Origin: Desulfobacteraceae bacterium
Lineage (GTDB): Bacteria > Desulfobacterota > DSM-4660 > Desulfatiglandales > Desulfatiglandaceae
NCBI GenBank assembly: GCA_011042035.1
Contig: DQZA01000132.1
Span: 1 to 5,292, forward strand
DNA: 5,292 nt
Direction: 5' to 3'
The position numbers were made by a program, and so were the translations under genes. The notes below the pieces were generated by a model. It was not told the origin of the DNA. It saw only the letters and a program-made list of their open reading frames with translations, and did no database searches. Shown here one piece after another: positions 5,166 through 5,292 of this stretch. Numbering within the stretch: position 1 is the first letter of the stretch; every line of letters starts with the position of its first letter.

Positions 5166-5292
5166 TCAGTCTAATGCTGCGGCTGCTTCCACGGCTTCCA
5201 CAATCTTCTTATACCCCGTGCAGCGACACACATTGGACGAGATGGAACGTATGACATCGTCCCTGGTTGGCTGCGGATTTCTATTTAGAAGG
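5166..5292 (-). CDS. [2Fe-2S] small subunit of a xanthine dehydrogenase-family molybdenum hydroxylase, C-terminal end
   Basis: The frame enters from the right edge and ends at TGA 5168-5166, giving the last 41 residues of a protein normally about 150-170 long. NPQPTRDDV followed by SNVCRCTGYKKIVEAV is the characteristic C-terminal signature of the all-helical second [2Fe-2S] domain found in CoxS, 4-hydroxybenzoyl-CoA reductase gamma, nicotinate or xanthine dehydrogenase small subunits. The C-x-C pair supplies two of the four ligands of that cluster; the C-x-x-C pair and the N-terminal plant-ferredoxin-type domain lie outside the window. Such subunits carry electrons between the molybdenum and FAD subunits of a cytoplasmic hydroxylase or reductase. 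The substrate cannot be told from this fragment. The gene is on the minus strand, convergent with the permease, and any partner subunits should lie to the right. Confidence 0.9.
   Translation of the reverse strand, partial: LLNRNPQPTRDDVIRSISSNVCRCTGYKKIVEAVEAAAALD

Overview
The window looks like part of a bacterial catabolic locus for a CoA-activated carboxylic acid. The pairing of a sigma-54 activator with acyl-CoA dehydrogenase and 3-hydroxyacyl-CoA dehydrogenase genes, plus a molybdenum-hydroxylase-type iron-sulfur subunit, suggests an anaerobic or syntrophic degrader such as a Desulfobacterota member or a Peptococcaceae-like Firmicute. This assignment is inference from gene content; there is no rRNA or other marker. 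Base composition is moderate in GC, with AT-rich intergenic regions, and no mobile elements, tRNAs or CRISPR arrays were seen.

Layout, left to right. (1) 1-540, minus strand: N-terminal 180 residues of a 3-hydroxyacyl-CoA (3-hydroxybutyryl-CoA type) dehydrogenase, cut by the window edge. (2) 636-1790, minus: complete acyl-CoA dehydrogenase, 95 bp upstream of the first gene and probably co-transcribed with it. (3) 1791-2103: AT-rich intergenic stretch holding a very good sigma-54 (-24/-12) promoter pointing at the acyl-CoA dehydrogenase, with small dyads 120-220 bp farther upstream that could be activator sites. (4) 2104-3501, minus: PAS / AAA+ / Fis-HTH sigma-54 activator. (5) 3502-3655: divergent control region with a striking 14-bp inverted repeat plus a third copy of its half-site. 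(6) 3656-4948, plus: polytopic membrane transporter resembling DUF401 of the ion-transporter superfamily. (7) 4931-5155, minus: possible small cysteine-rich protein of unknown family. (8) 5166-5292, minus: C-terminus of a [2Fe-2S] small subunit of the xanthine dehydrogenase / CO dehydrogenase / 4-hydroxybenzoyl-CoA reductase family, cut by the right edge.

How it may work together (inference): the permease brings in an organic acid. The PAS domain of the activator senses it, a derivative, or cell state. The activator then drives the sigma-54 promoter of the acyl-CoA dehydrogenase / 3-hydroxyacyl-CoA dehydrogenase operon, which carries out two beta-oxidation steps. The hydroxylase-type enzyme at the right may act on the same compound or belong to a separate, convergent operon. 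The least explained items are the divergent-region repeat, the unnamed transporter and the small cysteine-rich ORF.
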